DNA of 64,000 nucleotides, from contig NZ_JAOQNH010000002.1 in NCBI RefSeq assembly GCF_025961205.1, positions 829,501 through 893,500 on the forward strand, written 5' to 3'. The notes below the pieces were generated by a model. The model made no database searches. It saw only the letters and a program-made list of their open reading frames with translations, and had not been told where the DNA came from. The stretch is from Azospirillum fermentarium. GTDB lineage: Bacteria > Pseudomonadota > Alphaproteobacteria > Azospirillales > Azospirillaceae. This document shows, one piece after another, positions 31,278 through 40,052 of the stretch (its first letter is position 1; each line of letters starts with the position of its first letter). The translations under genes were made by a program, and so were the position numbers.

Positions 31278-34200
31278 ATGTCGAAATTCTTCATCGACCG
31301 CCCGGTCTTCGCCTGGGTCATCGCCATCGTCATCATGATGGCCGGCGCGCTGGCCATCCTGCGGCTGCCCGTCGAACAATACCCCAAGATCGCCCCGCCC
31401 ACGGTGTCGATCACCGCCAGCTACCCCGGCGCCTCGGCCAAGACGCTGGAGGACACGGTCACCCAGGTCATCGAGCAGAAGATGACCGGGCTGGACAATT
31501 TCCGCTACATGGCGTCCACCAGCGACAGTTCGGGCAACGTCACCATCACCTTGACGTTCGAGCCGGCGGCCAACCCCGACATCGCCCAGGTGCAGGTGCA
31601 GAACAAGCTCCAGCTTGCCGTGCCCCTGCTGCCGCAGGAGGTGCAGCAGCGCGGGCTGCAGGTGTCCAAGGCCGGCAACGACTTTCTGATGGTGGCCGGC
31701 TTCGTGTCGTCCGACGGGCGGCTGACCCAGGGGGACATCGCCGACTATGTGACCTCGAACCTGCAGGACATCATCAGCCGCGTGCAGGGCGTGGGCGACG
31801 TCACGGTGTTCGGGCCGCAGCATGCCATGCGCATCTGGATCGACCCCGACAAGCTGAACAGCCATCAGCTCACCACCACCGACATCACCACCGCGGTCAA
31901 GGCGGAAAACGCGCAAGTCTCCGCCGGCCAGTTGGGCGGTGCCCCCGCCGTGCCCGGCCAGCGCATCAACGCCACCATCACCGCCCAGTCGCGGATGCAG
32001 ACGCCCGAACAGTTCGGCGCCATCCTGCTGCGGGTGAATCCCGACGGGTCGCAGGTGCGGCTGCGCGACGTGGCACGGATCGAGATCGGGTCGGAAACCT
32101 ATGAGATCGCCGCCCGCTACAACGGCAACCCCGCCGCCGGTCTGGGCATCAAGCTGGCCACCGGCGCCAACGCGCTGGACACGGCGGCGGCGGTCAAGGC
32201 GCGCATCGCCGACCTGTCCGCCTTCTTCCCCGCGGGGCTGGAGGTCATCTACCCCTATGACAGCACCCCGTTCGTGCAGCTGTCGATCCACGAGGTGATC
32301 AAGACGCTGGTCGAGGCCATCGTCCTGGTGTTCGTGGTGATGTACCTGTTCCTGCAGAACTTCCGCGCCACGCTGATCCCGACCATCGCGGTGCCGGTGG
32401 TGCTGCTGGGCACCTTCGGCATCCTGTCGTCGTTCGGGTTCTCCATCAACGTGCTGACCATGTTCGGCATGGTGCTCGCCATCGGCCTTCTGGTGGACGA
32501 TGCCATCGTGGTGGTGGAAAACGTCGAGCGCGTGATGAGCGAGGACAAGCTCGCCCCCCGCGACGCCACCCGCAAATCCATGGACCAGATTACCGGCGCC
32601 CTGATCGGCATCGCGCTGGTGCTGTCGGCGGTGTTCGTGCCCATGGCGTTTTTCGGCGGGTCGGCGGGCGCCATCTACCGCCAGTTCTCGCTGACCATCG
32701 TGTCGGCCATGGGGCTGTCGGTGCTGGTGGCGCTGGTGCTGACCCCGGCGTTGTGCGCCACCCTGCTGAAGCCGCTGCCCGAGGGGCACGGCCATCACCG
32801 GGGCGGATTCTTCGGCCTGTTCAACCGCGGCTTCGACGCCACCTCGCGCGCCTATGTCGGCGGCGTGCGCGGGGCCGTGGGGCGGATCGGGCGCTATTTC
32901 TTCGCCTATCTGCTGATTTTGGGCGGGCTGGGGTATCTGTTCATGCAGATCCCGTCGTCGTTCCTGCCCACCGAGGACCGCGGGCAGCTGTTCGTGCTGT
33001 GGTCGGCCCCGCCCAACGCCAGCGCCGAACGCACGGCGGAAACCGCCGCCGCCGTCACCGACTATTTCCTGACCCGCGAAAAGGACACGGTGGAGGGGCT
33101 GTTCACCATTGTGGGATTCAACTTCGCCGGGCGCGGGCAGAACTCCGGCATGGCCTTCGTCCGCCTGAAGGACTGGAGCGTGCGCCCGTCCCCGGCGCAG
33201 AAGCCCCAGGCCATTGCCGGGCGGGTGATGGGCGCCATGTCCAAGCTGAAGGACGCGGTGGTCTTCGCCTTCCTGCCGCCGTCGGTGCCGGGTCTGGGCA
33301 ACGCCACCGGCTTCGATCTCCAGCTCGTGGACCGTGGCGGGCTGGGGCACGACCGGCTGATGCAGGCGCGCAACCAGTTGCTGGGCATGGCGGCGCAGAA
33401 TCCCAAACTGGTGGGCGTGCGCCCCAACGGGCTGGAGGACACGCCGCAGTTCCGGCTCGACGTGGACCGGGAAAAGGCCGCGGCCCTGGGGTTGTCGCTC
33501 AGCGACATCAACACCACCCTGTCGGTGGCGTGGGGGTCGTCGTACGTCAACGACTTCATCGACAACGGCCGGGTGAAGAAGGTCTATCTGCAGGCCGACG
33601 CCCCGTACCGCATGCAGCCCAGCGACATCAACCGCTGGTACGTGCGCAACGCATCGGGCCAGATGGTGCCGTTCTCCGCCTTTTCCATGGGGCAATGGAT
33701 CTACGGCTCGCCGAAGCTGGAGCGGTACAACGGCGCGTCCTCGGTCAACATCCAGGGATCGGCGGCACCGGGCATCAGCTCGGGCGAGGCGATGGCCGAG
33801 ATGGAAGCCATGATGACCAAGCTGCCCCCCGGCATCGGCTATGAATGGACCGGCCTGTCGTTCGAGGAGCGGCTGAGCGGGTCGCAGGCGCCGGCCCTCT
33901 ATGCCCTGTCCATGATCATCGTGTTCCTGTGTCTGGCAGCGCTCTATGAAAGCTGGTCGGTGCCGGCGGCGGTGATCCTGGTGGTGCCGCTGGGGGTGAT
34001 CGGGGCGGTGACGGCGGCCCTGCTGCGCGGCCTGCCCAGCGACGTGTATTTTCAGGTCGGCCTGCTGACCACCATCGGCCTGTCGGCCAAGAACGCCATC
34101 CTGATCGTGGAGTTCGCCAAGGCGCTGTACGACCAGGGCATGGACCTGAAGGACGCCGCCATCGAGGCGTGCCGCCAGCGTCTGCGCCCGATCATCATGA

Positions 34201-34412
34201 CCTCCATGGCCTTCATCCTGGGCGTGCTGCCGCTGGCGATCGCCAGCGGGGCCGGGTCGGAAAGCCAGAACGCCATCGGTGTGGGCGTGATGGGCGGCAT
34301 GATCTCGGCCACCGTGCTGGCGGTGGTGTTCGTGCCGGTGTTCTTCGTCCTGATCTACCGCCTGTTCGTCCGCCGCGCCGCCCCGGTGCCGCAGCCGGCG
34401 GCGGGGGACTGA
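31278..34412 (+). CDS. acrB: RND multidrug efflux transporter (AcrB/MexB, HAE1 family)
   Basis: Proton-driven inner-membrane pump, 1044 residues, the usual HAE1 length. The start [20 protein letters not shown] is typical. The proton-relay aspartates are D407 and D408 in [13 protein letters not shown], at the same numbers as in E. coli AcrB. The C-terminal half has the lysine in [22 protein letters not shown] sequence (here [16 protein letters not shown]). Twelve membrane segments and two large periplasmic loops fit the family. It is co-transcribed with the adaptor and followed by a strong terminator. Substrate range cannot be predicted. Confidence 0.95.
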   Translation: MSKFFIDRPVFAWVIAIVIMMAGALAILRLPVEQYPKIAPPTVSITASYPGASAKTLEDTVTQVIEQKMTGLDNFRYMASTSDSSGNVTITLTFEPAANPDIAQVQVQNKLQLAVPLLPQEVQQRGLQVSKAGNDFLMVAGFVSSDGRLTQGDIADYVTSNLQDIISRVQGVGDVTVFGPQHAMRIWIDPDKLNSHQLTTTDITTAVKAENAQVSAGQLGGAPAVPGQRINATITAQSRMQTPEQFGAILLRVNPDGSQVRLRDVARIEIGSETYEIAARYNGNPAAGLGIKLATGANALDTAAAVKARIADLSAFFPAGLEVIYPYDSTPFVQLSIHEVIKTLVEAIVLVFVVMYLFLQNFRATLIPTIAVPVVLLGTFGILSSFGFSINVLTMFGMVLAIGLLVDDAIVVVENVERVMSEDKLAPRDATRKSMDQITGALIGIALVLSAVFVPMAFFGGSAGAIYRQFSLTIVSAMGLSVLVALVLTPALCATLLKPLPEGHGHHRGGFFGLFNRGFDATSRAYVGGVRGAVGRIGRYFFAYLLILGGLGYLFMQIPSSFLPTEDRGQLFVLWSAPPNASAERTAETAAAVTDYFLTREKDTVEGLFTIVGFNFAGRGQNSGMAFVRLKDWSVRPSPAQKPQAIAGRVMGAMSKLKDAVVFAFLPPSVPGLGNATGFDLQLVDRGGLGHDRLMQARNQLLGMAAQNPKLVGVRPNGLEDTPQFRLDVDREKAAALGLSLSDINTTLSVAWGSSYVNDFIDNGRVKKVYLQADAPYRMQPSDINRWYVRNASGQMVPFSAFSMGQWIYGSPKLERYNGASSVNIQGSAAPGISSGEAMAEMEAMMTKLPPGIGYEWTGLSFEERLSGSQAPALYALSMIIVFLCLAALYESWSVPAAVILVVPLGVIGAVTAALLRGLPSDVYFQVGLLTTIGLSAKNAILIVEFAKALYDQGMDLKDAAIEACRQRLRPIIMTSMAFILGVLPLAIASGAGSESQNAIGVGVMGGMISATVLAVVFVPVFFVLIYRLFVRRAAPVPQPAAGD

Positions 34413-34438
34413 CGGCAAAGCAACGGTGTTTTTCCATG

Positions 34439-34482
34439 CGGCCGGTTCGAACCTTTCCGTTCGAACCGGCCGTCTCTTTTTT
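34439..34482 (+). terminator. Intrinsic terminator of the RND pump operon
   Basis: A 14-bp perfect stem CGGCCGGTTCGAAC / GTTCGAACCGGCCG with a 6-nt loop (34439-34472) is followed by tctcttttttat. It overlaps the end of the convergent GntR gene by 2 bp. Confidence 0.9.
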
Positions 34483-35212
34483 ATGAGCCGCCCGGCGTAT
34501 CGGCGCCCCACGCCGCCTCTTCGGCCATGATTTGCAGGCGGGCCTGCTGGGCGGCGCGGATGTGGGTGCGGGCCACCCGTTCGGCCCGTTCGGGATCACG
34601 GGCGCGGATCGCCTCCACGATCGCCTGATGCTCGGGGTGGGCCGCCGTACGGCGGCCGGGCAGAAGAAACGTGGTCTTGCTGAGCAGCGACAGCGGATCC
34701 TGCAGCGCGTTCAGCGTTTTCAAAAGATAACGGTTGTGGGCGCTGCGGTAGATGGCTTCGTGGAAACGCCGGTTGTGTTCGGCCATGGCCGCGGCATCGT
34801 CGGCGAAGCGTTCCTCCATCAGCAGCAGATGTTCAAGATTGGCGATTTCCGCATCCGACGCGTGGCGGGCGGCCATGGCCGCGGCGGTGCCCTCCAGCAC
34901 GTCGCGCATGGAATAGAGTTCCATGATCATCTGATAATCCAGGCGCGCGACGACGATTCCCTGGCGCGCCTCGTACACCAGCAGCCCTTCGGATTCCAGC
35001 CGGTGCAGCGCTTCGCGCACCGGGGTGCGGCTCATTTCCAACTGGCGTGACAGCTCGTCTTCGAGGATGCGGTCCCCCGGCGCGTAGTGGCCGGTGCGGA
35101 TCGCCTCGCGGATCTTGCGGTAGGCGACGACGCTGAGCGGCACTTTGGCCGTCACCTCCTCCAGCGCTGCGCTCTGGGGGGTGGCGTCCTTCGGCTTGGG
35201 TGCGCGGGCCAC
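34481..35212 (-). CDS. GntR-family regulator (FadR/FCD subfamily), likely controlling tcuABC
   Basis: A 243-residue regulator. The N-terminal winged helix (about 25-90) contains YRKIREAIRTGHYAPGDRI and LSRQLEMSRTPVREALHRLESEGLL. The C-terminal all-helical FCD domain (about 100-230) has metal/ligand residues in the pattern of R-D-x3-E, AEHNRRFHEAIYRSAHN and HPEHQAIVEAI. The GTG start at 35212 has AGGAG about 11 bp upstream. It is divergent from tcuA. In Salmonella the tcu genes are controlled by a LysR protein (TcuR), so a GntR regulator here would be a regulatory replacement; that control is inferred from position. Confidence 0.88.
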   Translation of the reverse strand: MARAPKPKDATPQSAALEEVTAKVPLSVVAYRKIREAIRTGHYAPGDRILEDELSRQLEMSRTPVREALHRLESEGLLVYEARQGIVVARLDYQMIMELYSMRDVLEGTAAAMAARHASDAEIANLEHLLLMEERFADDAAAMAEHNRRFHEAIYRSAHNRYLLKTLNALQDPLSLLSKTTFLLPGRRTAAHPEHQAIVEAIRARDPERAERVARTHIRAAQQARLQIMAEEAAWGADTPGGS

Positions 35213-35268
35213 GGCTGAATGCTCCTGCTTCCTGTTGCCGGGGCACGATAAGGCTTTTCCGTACATCG

Positions 35269-35365
35269 GTATACAAAAGTATCGCGCCCGTGCGGTGGCC
35301 GGCGGCGGCGGTGCGCGCCCACGCCCAATCATGGAATTGACGGCTTGCGCACCAGCGTATACAAG
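35269..35365 (+). promoter_or_regulatory. tcuA promoter with two GTATACAA boxes
   Basis: GTATACAA occurs at 35269-35276 and again at 35357-35364. A promoter TTGACG (35337-35342), 17 bp, TACAAG (35360-35365) places the second box over the -10. The half-palindromic GTATAC core is of the kind bound by FCD-type GntR proteins, so these are candidate sites for the divergent regulator. Confidence 0.5.
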
Positions 35366-35406
35366 CGTGCACAAAGAACGACGAACGCACACTGGGATGG
35401 GCGCTC

Positions 35407-36804
35407 ATGGCGGATTTTTCAAAAACCTACGATGTTCTGGTGATCGGCGGCGGCAACGCGGCGCTGTGCGCGGCGATTTCGGCGCGCAAGCAGGGGGCCA
35501 GCGTGCTGGTGCTGGAACACGCCCCGCGGGCCTTCCGCGGCGGCAACAGCCGGCACACCCGCAACCTGCGGGCCATGCACACGGCGCCGACCTCGGTGCT
35601 CACCGAGTCCTACGGCGAGGACGAGTATTGGGAGGATCTGGTCCGCGTCACCGGCGGCAACACCGACGAGACGCTGGCGCGCATGACCATCCGCGCCACG
35701 GCACAGGTGCTGCCGTGGATGGAGGCGTGCGGCGTGCGCTTCCAGCCGTCCCTGAGCGGGACGCTGAGCCTGTCGCGCACCAACGCCTTCTTTCTGGGGG
35801 GCGGCAAGGCGCTGCTGAACGCCTATTACACCACGGCGGAACGGCTGGGCGTGGAGGTTCTCTACGACACCGAGGTGGTGTCGCTGGATCTTGACGACGG
35901 CCTCGTCCGGTCGGTGTCGGTCACCAGCCGCGGCTTTCCCGCCACCGTCCGGGCCAAGGCGGTGGTGGCGTCGTCGGGCGGTTTCCAGGCGAACATCGGC
36001 TGGCTGAAACGCTATTGGGGCGACGCGGCGGACAATTTCATCATCCGCGGCACCCCCTATGCCAAGGGCCGGATTCTGGAAAACCTGCTGGCCCAGGGCG
36101 TGCAGCAGGCGGGCGACCCCACCCAATGCCACGCGGTCGCCATCGACGCGCGGGCGCCGGCCTTCGACGGCGGCATCGTCACCCGGCTGGACTGCGTGCC
36201 CTTCAGCATCGTCGTCAACCGCGATGCCCAGCGGTTTTATGACGAGGGCGAGGATTTCTGGCCCAAGCGCTACGCCATCTGGGGCCGGCTGGTGGCGCAG
36301 CAGCCGGGGCAGATCGCCTATTCCATCATCGATTCCAAGGCGGCCCACCTGTTCATGCCGTCGGTGTTCCCGCCGGTGACGGCGGACAGCATCGCCGAAC
36401 TGGCGGCCAAGCTGGGGCTGGACCCGGCAGCATTGGAACGGACAGTCACCGATTACAACGCCGCGGTTCAGACCGGCACCTTCGACACCACCCGTCTGGA
36501 CGATTGCCGGACCGAGGGGCTGACCCCGCCCAAGACCCATTGGGCGCGCACCGTCGATACGGCGCCCTTCACCGCCTATCCGCTGCGGCCCGGCATCACC
36601 TTCACCTATCTGGGCGTGAAGATCGACACGCAGGCCCGCGTGCAGATGCAGGACGGGCGCCCGGCAAAGAACCTGTTCGCGGCGGGCGAGATCATGGCCG
36701 GCAACATTCTGGGGCGCGGCTATCTGGCGGGTTTCGGCATGGCGATCGGCACGGTGTTCGGCCGTATCGCGGGGAAGGAGGCGGCGAGCTATGCGCACCA
36801 CTGA
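35407..36804 (+). CDS. tcuA: Tricarballylate dehydrogenase TcuA (FAD)
   Basis: Oxidises tricarballylate to cis-aconitate, which aconitase then feeds into the TCA cycle. The 465-residue flavoprotein is of the fumarate reductase/succinate dehydrogenase type. The N-terminal FAD-binding motif is DVLVIGGGNAALCAAISARK, followed by FRGGNSRHTRNLR, a family mark of TcuA; the C-terminal FAD motif is NLFAAGEIMAGNILGRGYLAGFGM. It is the first gene of tcuABC and overlaps tcuB by 14 bp. The aconitase gene lies elsewhere in this window (4636-7326). Confidence 0.94.
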   Translation: MADFSKTYDVLVIGGGNAALCAAISARKQGASVLVLEHAPRAFRGGNSRHTRNLRAMHTAPTSVLTESYGEDEYWEDLVRVTGGNTDETLARMTIRATAQVLPWMEACGVRFQPSLSGTLSLSRTNAFFLGGGKALLNAYYTTAERLGVEVLYDTEVVSLDLDDGLVRSVSVTSRGFPATVRAKAVVASSGGFQANIGWLKRYWGDAADNFIIRGTPYAKGRILENLLAQGVQQAGDPTQCHAVAIDARAPAFDGGIVTRLDCVPFSIVVNRDAQRFYDEGEDFWPKRYAIWGRLVAQQPGQIAYSIIDSKAAHLFMPSVFPPVTADSIAELAAKLGLDPAALERTVTDYNAAVQTGTFDTTRLDDCRTEGLTPPKTHWARTVDTAPFTAYPLRPGITFTYLGVKIDTQARVQMQDGRPAKNLFAAGEIMAGNILGRGYLAGFGMAIGTVFGRIAGKEAASYAHH

Positions 36805-37900
36805 GGCTTTGGAAGACGCCCGCCGGGCGATGGAGATCTGCAACGCCTGCCGGTATTGCGAGGGCTTTTGCGCGGTGTTTCCGGCCATGGAGCAGCGGCG
36901 GGATTTCACCAACGGCGATCTCAGCTACCTCGCCAACCTCTGCCACAATTGCCGCGGCTGCTATCACGCCTGCCAATACGCCCCACCCCACGAATTCGGC
37001 ATCAACCTGCCCAGGAGCTTTGCCGAACTCCGGGCGGAAACCTACGAGGAATACGCGTGGCCGCAGCCGGTGGCCAAACTGCTGCGCCGCAACGGCCTGG
37101 TGGTGTCGGTGGTCACCGCCCTGGCCCTGGCCGGGGTTCTGCTGGCCGCCATGCTGCTGCGTTCCCCTGGCCTGCTGTACGGGGTCCACACCGGCCCCGG
37201 CGCGTTCTACGCCGTCATCCCCCACGATGCCATGGCGGTGCTGGGATCGGTGACGTTCCTTTACGCATTGCTGGCGCTGGCCATGGGGTTCGCCAATTTC
37301 TGGCGCGATGCCGGGGCGCGGGATGCCGATCCGCTGCGCCGCCGCCCGCTGGCCCAAGCGCTGTCGGACATCCTGACCCTGCGCCATCTGGGCGGGGAGC
37401 ACGGCTGCAACGACCGTGACGAGACGTTCTCCACGGTGCGGCGGCGGTTTCACCACGCGCTGTTCTACGGCTTCTTCGCCTGCTTCGCGTCCACGGGCGT
37501 GGCGACGCTCTATCATTTCCTGTTCGGGTGGGAAGCCCCCTACGGCGTCTTCAGCCTGCCGGTGCTGCTGGGCACCGCGGGCGGGCTGGGCATGGTTGTC
37601 GGCACGCTGGGGATGCTGTGGCTGAAGCTGGCGGGCGATCAGGCCCCCACCGCCCGGACGCTGCTGGGCACCGACGTGGCCTTTCTGGTGCTGCTGTGCA
37701 TGACGGCGCTGACCGGCCTGCTGCTGCTGGCCGTGCGGGCGACCGGGGCCATGGGCATGGCGCTGGCGGTGCACCTGGGCTTCGTCCTGTCGCTGTTCCT
37801 GCTGATGCCCTACAGCAAATTCGTCCATGGCGTGTACCGCTCGGCGGCTCTGCTGCGCTACGCGCTCGAAAACGGTGCGGGCCGTGACTCCGGTCACTGA
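36791..37900 (+). CDS. tcuB: TcuB, iron-sulfur membrane protein reoxidising TcuA
   Basis: Electron-transfer protein that takes electrons from reduced TcuA flavin to the membrane quinone pool. The 369-residue protein has two 4Fe-4S binding clusters of cysteines near the N-terminus, [11 protein letters not shown] and [13 protein letters not shown]. About six membrane segments follow from residue 112 on, with histidines that could bind heme (for example [15 protein letters not shown] and [14 protein letters not shown]). This matches the TcuB/CitB family in order and length. It starts inside the end of tcuA, so translation is coupled. Confidence 0.93.
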   Translation: MRTTEALEDARRAMEICNACRYCEGFCAVFPAMEQRRDFTNGDLSYLANLCHNCRGCYHACQYAPPHEFGINLPRSFAELRAETYEEYAWPQPVAKLLRRNGLVVSVVTALALAGVLLAAMLLRSPGLLYGVHTGPGAFYAVIPHDAMAVLGSVTFLYALLALAMGFANFWRDAGARDADPLRRRPLAQALSDILTLRHLGGEHGCNDRDETFSTVRRRFHHALFYGFFACFASTGVATLYHFLFGWEAPYGVFSLPVLLGTAGGLGMVVGTLGMLWLKLAGDQAPTARTLLGTDVAFLVLLCMTALTGLLLLAVRATGAMGMALAVHLGFVLSLFLLMPYSKFVHGVYRSAALLRYALENGAGRDSGH

Positions 37901-37944
37901 CCCGGCCCCCCAATCCTGAAAAAACAAAGTACGGGAGAAACGCA

Positions 37945-39264
37945 GTGCTGACACCCGCAGAGCGCCGAGCAAAAATCGGTGCCGTCCTCCGCGTCTCGAG
38001 CGGTAATTTTCTCGAGATGTACGATTTCATGGTTTACGGCTATTACGCCAATTACATCGCCAAGACCTTCTTCCCCTCCGACAGTGAATTCGCCTCGCTC
38101 ATGCTGTCGCTGGCGACGTTCGGGGCGGGGTATCTGATGCGCCCGCTGGGTGCGATCCTTCTCGGTTCCTACATCGACCGCAAGGGGCGGCGCACGGGGC
38201 TGATCCTGACGCTGGGGCTGATGGCCATCGGCACCGTCACCATCGCCGTGACACCGGGCTATGACGTGCTGGGACCGGCGGCACCGCTGCTGGTGGTGAT
38301 CGGACGCTTGTTGCAAGGGTTGTCCGCCGGCGTCGAACTGGGGGGCGTGTCGATCTATCTGTCGGAAATCGCCACGCCGGGCAACCGCGGCTTCTATTGT
38401 TCGTGGCAGTCGGCCAGCCAGCAGGTGGCGGTGATGTTCGCGGCCCTGATCGGGGTGGCGCTCACCACGATCCTGCCGCCGGAAGAGATGGTCCTGTGGG
38501 GCTGGCGCGTGCCGCTGCTGATCGGCTGCATGATCATTCCGCTGATCCTGTTCCTGCGCCGCTCGCTGCAGGAAACCGAGGAGTTCCAGCACCGCAAGCA
38601 CCGCCCGAGCGCCGGCGAGGTGCTGCGCGTCATCGCCGCCAACTGGCGGCTGGTGGGGATCGGCATGATGCTGTCGGTGATGACCACCACCACCTTTTAT
38701 CTCATCACCGCCTATACCCCGACCTTTGGCCGGCAGGCGCTGCATCTGGCGGTTCAGGACAATCTGCTCGTCACCTTGTGCGTGGGCCTGTCGAATTTCC
38801 TGTGGCTGCCCATCGGCGGGGCGCTGTCCGACCGCATCGGGCGGCGGCCGCTGCTGCTGCTGATCCCGGCCCTGGCCCTGGTCACCGCCTATCCGGCGAT
38901 GTCGTGGCTGGTGGCCGACCCCAGCTTCGGCAAGCTGCTGCTGGTGGAACTGTGGTTCTCGTTCTTCTTCGGAATCTACAACGGCGCGATGATCCCGCTG
39001 CTGGCGGAAATCATGCCGGTGGAGGTGCGCACCGCCGGTTTCTCGCTGGCGTTCAGTCTGGCGACCGCGGTTTTCGGCGGCTTCACCCCGGCGGTGTGCA
39101 CGTACCTCATCGAGACGACCGGCAACCGGGCGTCCCCCGGCCTGTGGCTCAGCCTGGCCGCGGGCATCAGCCTGATCGCCGCGTTCGCCGTGCGCAGCCG
39201 GGCCAGGGCGGCACAGGACGCCAACCGGCTGGCCGCCGCCGCGGCCATGGCCGGCGGGGACTGA
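37945..39264 (+). CDS. tcuC: TcuC, MFS tricarballylate/citrate:proton symporter
   Basis: Inner-membrane uptake carrier of the metabolite:H+ symporter (MHS) branch of the major facilitator superfamily. The 439-residue protein has twelve membrane segments. Family motifs are [26 protein letters not shown] near the N-terminus (only part needed to recognise it), the loop [10 protein letters not shown] after TM2-3, [15 protein letters not shown] and [12 protein letters not shown]. The GTG start has GGGAGAA 7 bp upstream. It is the third tcu gene, 44 bp after tcuB, and is followed by a terminator. Confidence 0.92.
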   Translation: MLTPAERRAKIGAVLRVSSGNFLEMYDFMVYGYYANYIAKTFFPSDSEFASLMLSLATFGAGYLMRPLGAILLGSYIDRKGRRTGLILTLGLMAIGTVTIAVTPGYDVLGPAAPLLVVIGRLLQGLSAGVELGGVSIYLSEIATPGNRGFYCSWQSASQQVAVMFAALIGVALTTILPPEEMVLWGWRVPLLIGCMIIPLILFLRRSLQETEEFQHRKHRPSAGEVLRVIAANWRLVGIGMMLSVMTTTTFYLITAYTPTFGRQALHLAVQDNLLVTLCVGLSNFLWLPIGGALSDRIGRRPLLLLIPALALVTAYPAMSWLVADPSFGKLLLVELWFSFFFGIYNGAMIPLLAEIMPVEVRTAGFSLAFSLATAVFGGFTPAVCTYLIETTGNRASPGLWLSLAAGISLIAAFAVRSRARAAQDANRLAAAAAMAGGD

Positions 39265-39299
39265 GAACCAGCCTCGGACGAAAAATGGGTTCCGTGGAA

Positions 39300-39337
39300 T
39301 GGGGTGGGCCGGTTGCGGCCCGCCCCAAACTGTTTTC
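39300..39337 (+). terminator. tcuABC terminator
   Basis: TGGGGTGGGCCG-GTTG-CGGCCCGCCCCA, a 12-bp stem with one G-T pair (39300-39327), followed by aactgttttc. It lies 36 bp after the tcuC stop. Confidence 0.75.
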
Positions 39338-39425
39338 AGCCGTCCACGAACCCGCCCCACCGTCACACACCTGTCATGACCATCTTGTATGGTCGCCCCG
39401 GCAAACCCAGGCCGAGGTCGCACCG

Positions 39426-39998
39426 GTGGTCCAGTCGTCACCCCCGCCCATCATCATCCGCCCCTCCACCGAAGAGGATGTGGCGGCGATGCTGGACATC
39501 TACAGCTATCACATCCAGCACGGGCTGGGTCCGTTCGACATCGAGCCGCTGCACGCCGACGAATTGAAACGCCGGCGCAAGGTGATGCTGAAACGCCGGC
39601 TGCCCCATCTGGTCGCCGACGCCGGGGGCGTGGTGGCCGGCTATGCCTATGCCGCCCCGTTCCGCAAGCGCCCGGCGTACCGCTACACGGTCGAGCACTC
39701 CATCTATATCCACAAGGATTATCAGGGGCTTGGCATCGGCCGCCGGCTGCTGCCGGCGCTGATCGAGGCGTGCACGACCGCCGGCTGCCGCCAGATGGTG
39801 GCGGTGGTGGACAGCGCCAACACCCCCTCCTTGCGCCTGCACCTGTCCTGCGGCTTTCAGCAGGCGGGCATCCTGACATCCGTGGGCTTCAAGTTCGGGC
39901 GCTGGACCGACAGCGTGTTCATGCAGCGCGCCTTGGGCTTCGCCGACATCGCACCGCCCGACGACCACCACGGCGGCATGGTCCAGGCCGGCGACTGA
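39426..39998 (+). CDS. GNAT N-acetyltransferase (phosphinothricin-acetyltransferase-like)
   Basis: Acetyl-CoA-dependent acetyltransferase, 190 residues, one GNAT domain. The N-terminal motif IIIRPSTEEDVAAMLDIYSYHI is typical of the PAT/MddA branch. The acetyl-CoA loop is KDYQGLGIGRRLLPALIE, and the C-terminal part has SLRLHLSCGFQQAGIL and GRWTDSVFMQR, also family marks. The GTG start at 39426 has GAGG 8 bp upstream; ATG 39285 is unlikely because it would place the tcu terminator inside the gene. It lies 54 bp before a basic amino acid decarboxylase. The substrate (amino acid analogue, or polyamine) is not known. Confidence 0.86.
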   Translation: MVQSSPPPIIIRPSTEEDVAAMLDIYSYHIQHGLGPFDIEPLHADELKRRRKVMLKRRLPHLVADAGGVVAGYAYAAPFRKRPAYRYTVEHSIYIHKDYQGLGIGRRLLPALIEACTTAGCRQMVAVVDSANTPSLRLHLSCGFQQAGILTSVGFKFGRWTDSVFMQRALGFADIAPPDDHHGGMVQAGD

Positions 39999-40052
39999 CG
40001 CCCCCGTCCCTTCTGATTTTTCCGTCTTCTCCCAACACCGGAGCCTCCTGGC

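Noticed and set aside
30006-34511. Very long open frame antisense to the acrAB genes (about 1,500 codons)
   Set aside because: It mirrors third-position GC bias of the real genes, is rich in His/Arg/Gln/Gly without domain features, and has no ribosome site. Similar long antisense frames over the kinase, acnA, decarboxylase and liv genes were rejected for the same reason.
39285-39998. Upstream ATG start for the acetyltransferase
   Set aside because: It would place the tcu terminator hairpin inside the coding sequence and add residues unlike the family.
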